NCBI GenBank assembly: GCA_041477815.1
Contig: JBGOUV010000127.1
Location: 1 to 16,017, forward strand
DNA: 16,017 nt
From: JBGOUV01 sp041477815
GTDB taxonomy: Bacteria; Acidobacteriota; Terriglobia; Bryobacterales; JACQDG01
Direction of reading: 5' to 3'
Shown here piece by piece: positions 14,489-16,017 of the stretch (the first letter of the stretch is position 1; each line of letters starts with the position of its first letter). The notes beneath the pieces were generated by a model. The model had not been told where the DNA came from. It ran no database searches and saw nothing but the letters and a program-made list of their open reading frames with translations. Position numbers and translations under genes: made by a program.

Positions 14489-15364
14489 ATGCGGAGAAGA
14501 TCTTTCCTCGGGATGTTGCCAGGAGCTCTGGCGGCGGTGGCCGCACAGGCGCCGGAGGCGGGCCGCGAGGCTGCGGCGCTGAATCGTCCCAAAGTCCCCG
14601 GAACGCTCAGCCTGCGGACCCGCAGGCGCGGCGAGGCCGAACGGGTGCTGCGCTGGGAGGTGGCTCAGACCGCCATCGTCATCTGCGATATGTGGGACGA
14701 TCACACCTGCAGCCTGTCGGCGCAACGCGTAGCTATTATGGCGCCGCGGATGAACCAGGTGATCAGCGCCGCCCGCAGCCTCGGCGTGATGATCGTCCAC
14801 GCCCCCAGCGACACGATGAAATTCTACGAGGGAAGACCCGAGCGGCAGCGCCTGCAGCGCGCGCCCAAGGCTCCGTCCACCATACCGATTCTGGCTTGCC
14901 CGCGCGAGCCCGCCGAGGCGAAGAACTTCCCGATCGACGACACCGAGGGCGGCTGCGACGATCCGGTTCGGCGGGCGAAGACCTGGCCCGGCCGGTATCC
15001 CTGGATACGCCAGCACGCCGCCATCGACATCCTCGGGTTTGACGGCGTCAGCGACAACGGCCAGGAGATCTACAACTACTGCAAGCAGGAAGGCATCACC
15101 AACATCGCGCTGATGGGCGTCCACACCAACATCTGCATCCTCAACCGCTCCTTCGGAATCCGGCAGTTCACGAAGGTCGGCCTCCAGGTGGTGCTGGCGC
15201 GCGACCTGACCGACGCCATGTACGATCCGCGCAAGCGGCCGTTCGTCAGCCATAGGCGCGGCACCGACCTGGTGATCGAGCACATCGAGGCCAACTGGTG
15301 TCCGTCGATCCTGAGCGAGGACCTGACGCGGGTAATTCCAGGCACAGACTCCCCCTCCAGCTAG
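14489..15364 (+). CDS. Tat/Sec-exported isochorismatase-family cysteine hydrolase
   Basis: 291 residues. ATG at 14489 with AGGAGG 4 bases upstream. The N-terminus MRRRSFLGMLPGALAAVAAQA is a twin-arginine-like export signal, unusual for this mostly cytosolic fold. The core begins at ~57 with TAIVICDMWDDH, whose Asp67 fits the catalytic acid. LMGVHTNICILNRSFGIRQ carries the expected nucleophile Cys216 after the conserved cis-peptide region. The end LVIEHIEANWCPSI is typical of a planctomycete/acidobacterial subgroup. A ~65-residue insert (110-175) contains KFYEGRPERQ and a Cys/Asp-rich segment. The canonical catalytic Lys is not obvious: the matching region reads WIRQHAAIDI. Family members hydrolyse amides or vinyl ethers; the substrate here is unknown. 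No promoter is evident. Confidence 0.85.
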   Translation: MRRRSFLGMLPGALAAVAAQAPEAGREAAALNRPKVPGTLSLRTRRRGEAERVLRWEVAQTAIVICDMWDDHTCSLSAQRVAIMAPRMNQVISAARSLGVMIVHAPSDTMKFYEGRPERQRLQRAPKAPSTIPILACPREPAEAKNFPIDDTEGGCDDPVRRAKTWPGRYPWIRQHAAIDILGFDGVSDNGQEIYNYCKQEGITNIALMGVHTNICILNRSFGIRQFTKVGLQVVLARDLTDAMYDPRKRPFVSHRRGTDLVIEHIEANWCPSILSEDLTRVIPGTDSPSS

Positions 15365-15373
15365 AGTCGTGTT

Positions 15374-15396
15374 GTGGGGCGGCCCCTCGGGCCCAC
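15374..15396. repeat. GTGGGGCGG repeat, copy 4, between convergent genes; possible terminator hairpin
   Basis: GTGGGGCGGCCCC (15374-15386) and GGGCCCAC (15389-15396) can pair as TGTGGG/CCCACA on the outside (15373-15378 with 15392-15397) or GGCCC/GGGCC on the inside. It fills the 37-base gap between the convergent hydrolase and propeller genes. It could act as a two-way transcription stop, but there is no T-run. Confidence 0.45.
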
Positions 15397-15401
15397 ACCC
15401 C

Positions 15402-16017
15402 TCAGCGGCCCGCGAGGGACAGCCGGAAGGCGGCCATCTCCTGGCCGTTGCGAACGAGCAGGACGTCGCCGGCCAGCACCGGGTGGTTCCAGGTTTTGCC
15501 CTCGATCGCCGGGAATCGGGCGAGCTCCGTGAACGGATCGGGTGTCGCCCGCACCAGCGCCAGCTCACCTTCTTCCGACAGCACCAGCAGCAGGTCCTGA
15601 TCGGCCAGGAGGAGGAGCTGGCCATTGCCGTAGCGTCCGCCCTTCCACTTGCGTGTGCCATCCTTCAGGTCGATGCAAGAGAGGATGCTGCCGTCGAAGC
15701 CGTAGGCATGTCCGTTGTGAACGACGAAGTCGTTGAAGTAGGGCTTCAGCCCGTTCGAGGTCCAGCGCTCTGCGACGGTCCATCCGCGGGGGCCATTGCC
15801 GGGTGTATGCGCGAGCGCGAGGCGGCGAATGCCACTGCTCTCGCTGACACTCATCAGGACGTCGCCTTCCGCGGTTACGTTCGGCTGCACGATGGGATAG
15901 CCCTTCCATGGGTGCTCCCAGAGCAGCGCCCCGTCGGCGAGCGCGACGCTGGCCGCGCCGGTGGCGCTCAGCAGCAGGACCTGGGCCACTCCGTCGATGG
16001 TCAATAGATGCGGCGAG
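15402..16017 (-). CDS. PQQ-like beta-propeller protein, C-terminal part (5' end outside window)
   Basis: 204 codons up to the stop at 15402. The frame is open through the window edge (S-P-H-L-L-T-I-D-G), so the TTG at 16004 is internal. Propeller blades are visible: VLLLSATGAASVALADGALLWEHPWKG, in two halves with the PQQ-type A-x-x-G-x-x-L-W-E pattern; HAYGFDGSILSCIDLKDGTRKWKGG; and a final blade ending MAAFRLSLAGR. Proteins with this ending are exported PQQ-binding-like or scaffold propellers. Whether it binds PQQ cannot be judged without the N-terminal part. It converges on the isochorismatase-like gene across a 37-base gap holding a GC-rich palindrome. Confidence 0.82.
   Translation of the reverse strand, partial: SPHLLTIDGVAQVLLLSATGAASVALADGALLWEHPWKGYPIVQPNVTAEGDVLMSVSESSGIRRLALAHTPGNGPRGWTVAERWTSNGLKPYFNDFVVHNGHAYGFDGSILSCIDLKDGTRKWKGGRYGNGQLLLLADQDLLLVLSEEGELALVRATPDPFTELARFPAIEGKTWNHPVLAGDVLLVRNGQEMAAFRLSLAGR

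Noticed and set aside
14396..15661. 421-codon minus-strand frame spanning the isochorismatase gene and the end of the propeller gene
   Set aside because: It crosses two supported genes on opposite strands in the wrong frame and has no recognisable domain.

Overview
The window looks like a chromosomal segment from an acidobacterium of the Solibacter/Bryobacter type. This is inferred from gene content: an Oar-like TonB-dependent receptor with an N-terminal carboxypeptidase-regulatory domain, a CRTAC1-type FG-GAP/ASPIC-UnbV protein, a PPC / DUF1549-DUF1553 / DUF1501 gene trio, a Tat-exported isochorismatase-like hydrolase and a PQQ-type beta-propeller. DNA is GC-rich with C/G-rich third codon positions, except for a less biased stretch around 12.4-14.4 kb. 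I see no tRNA, rRNA, CRISPR array or transposase gene.

Layout. (1) 1-570, plus strand: the 3' end of a TPR protein whose start lies off the window. (2) 554-6319, minus strand: a tight three-gene operon transcribed as Oar-like receptor, seven-heme cytochrome c, then CRTAC1/ASPIC protein. The junctions are a one-base gap and a TGATG overlap. (3) 6320-6515: a divergent regulatory region with a good sigma70-like promoter for the minus operon, a palindrome over its -35 box, a perfect 12-bp tandem repeat just upstream, and further small repeats toward the plus operon. (4) 6516-12310, plus strand: PPC-domain protein, DUF1549/DUF1553 cytochrome-like protein, Tat-exported DUF1501 protein. The first two overlap by ATGA. 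(5) 12311-14475: a decayed segment holding a SEL1-ankyrin gene cut by an in-frame TAG, a type II toxin-antitoxin pair whose RelE/ParE-like toxin carries an apparent one-base deletion, and the orphan last 31 codons of a WD40/PD40 propeller gene. (6) 14489-15364, plus: a Tat-exported isochorismatase-fold protein. (7) 15402-16017, minus: the C-terminal part of a PQQ-like propeller protein that runs off the window.

Nearly all intact genes encode exported or envelope proteins. The two divergent operons probably serve one envelope process: uptake or binding at the outer membrane, periplasmic c-type cytochromes, and large secreted beta-rich proteins. The substrate cannot be read from the sequence. 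The most notable structure outside the genes is a dispersed GC-rich palindromic repeat with core GTGGGGCGG. It occurs four times. Two inverted copies bracket a 107-bp element that lies inside the 5' end of the DUF1549/DUF1553 gene and is apparently translated as part of its N-terminus.
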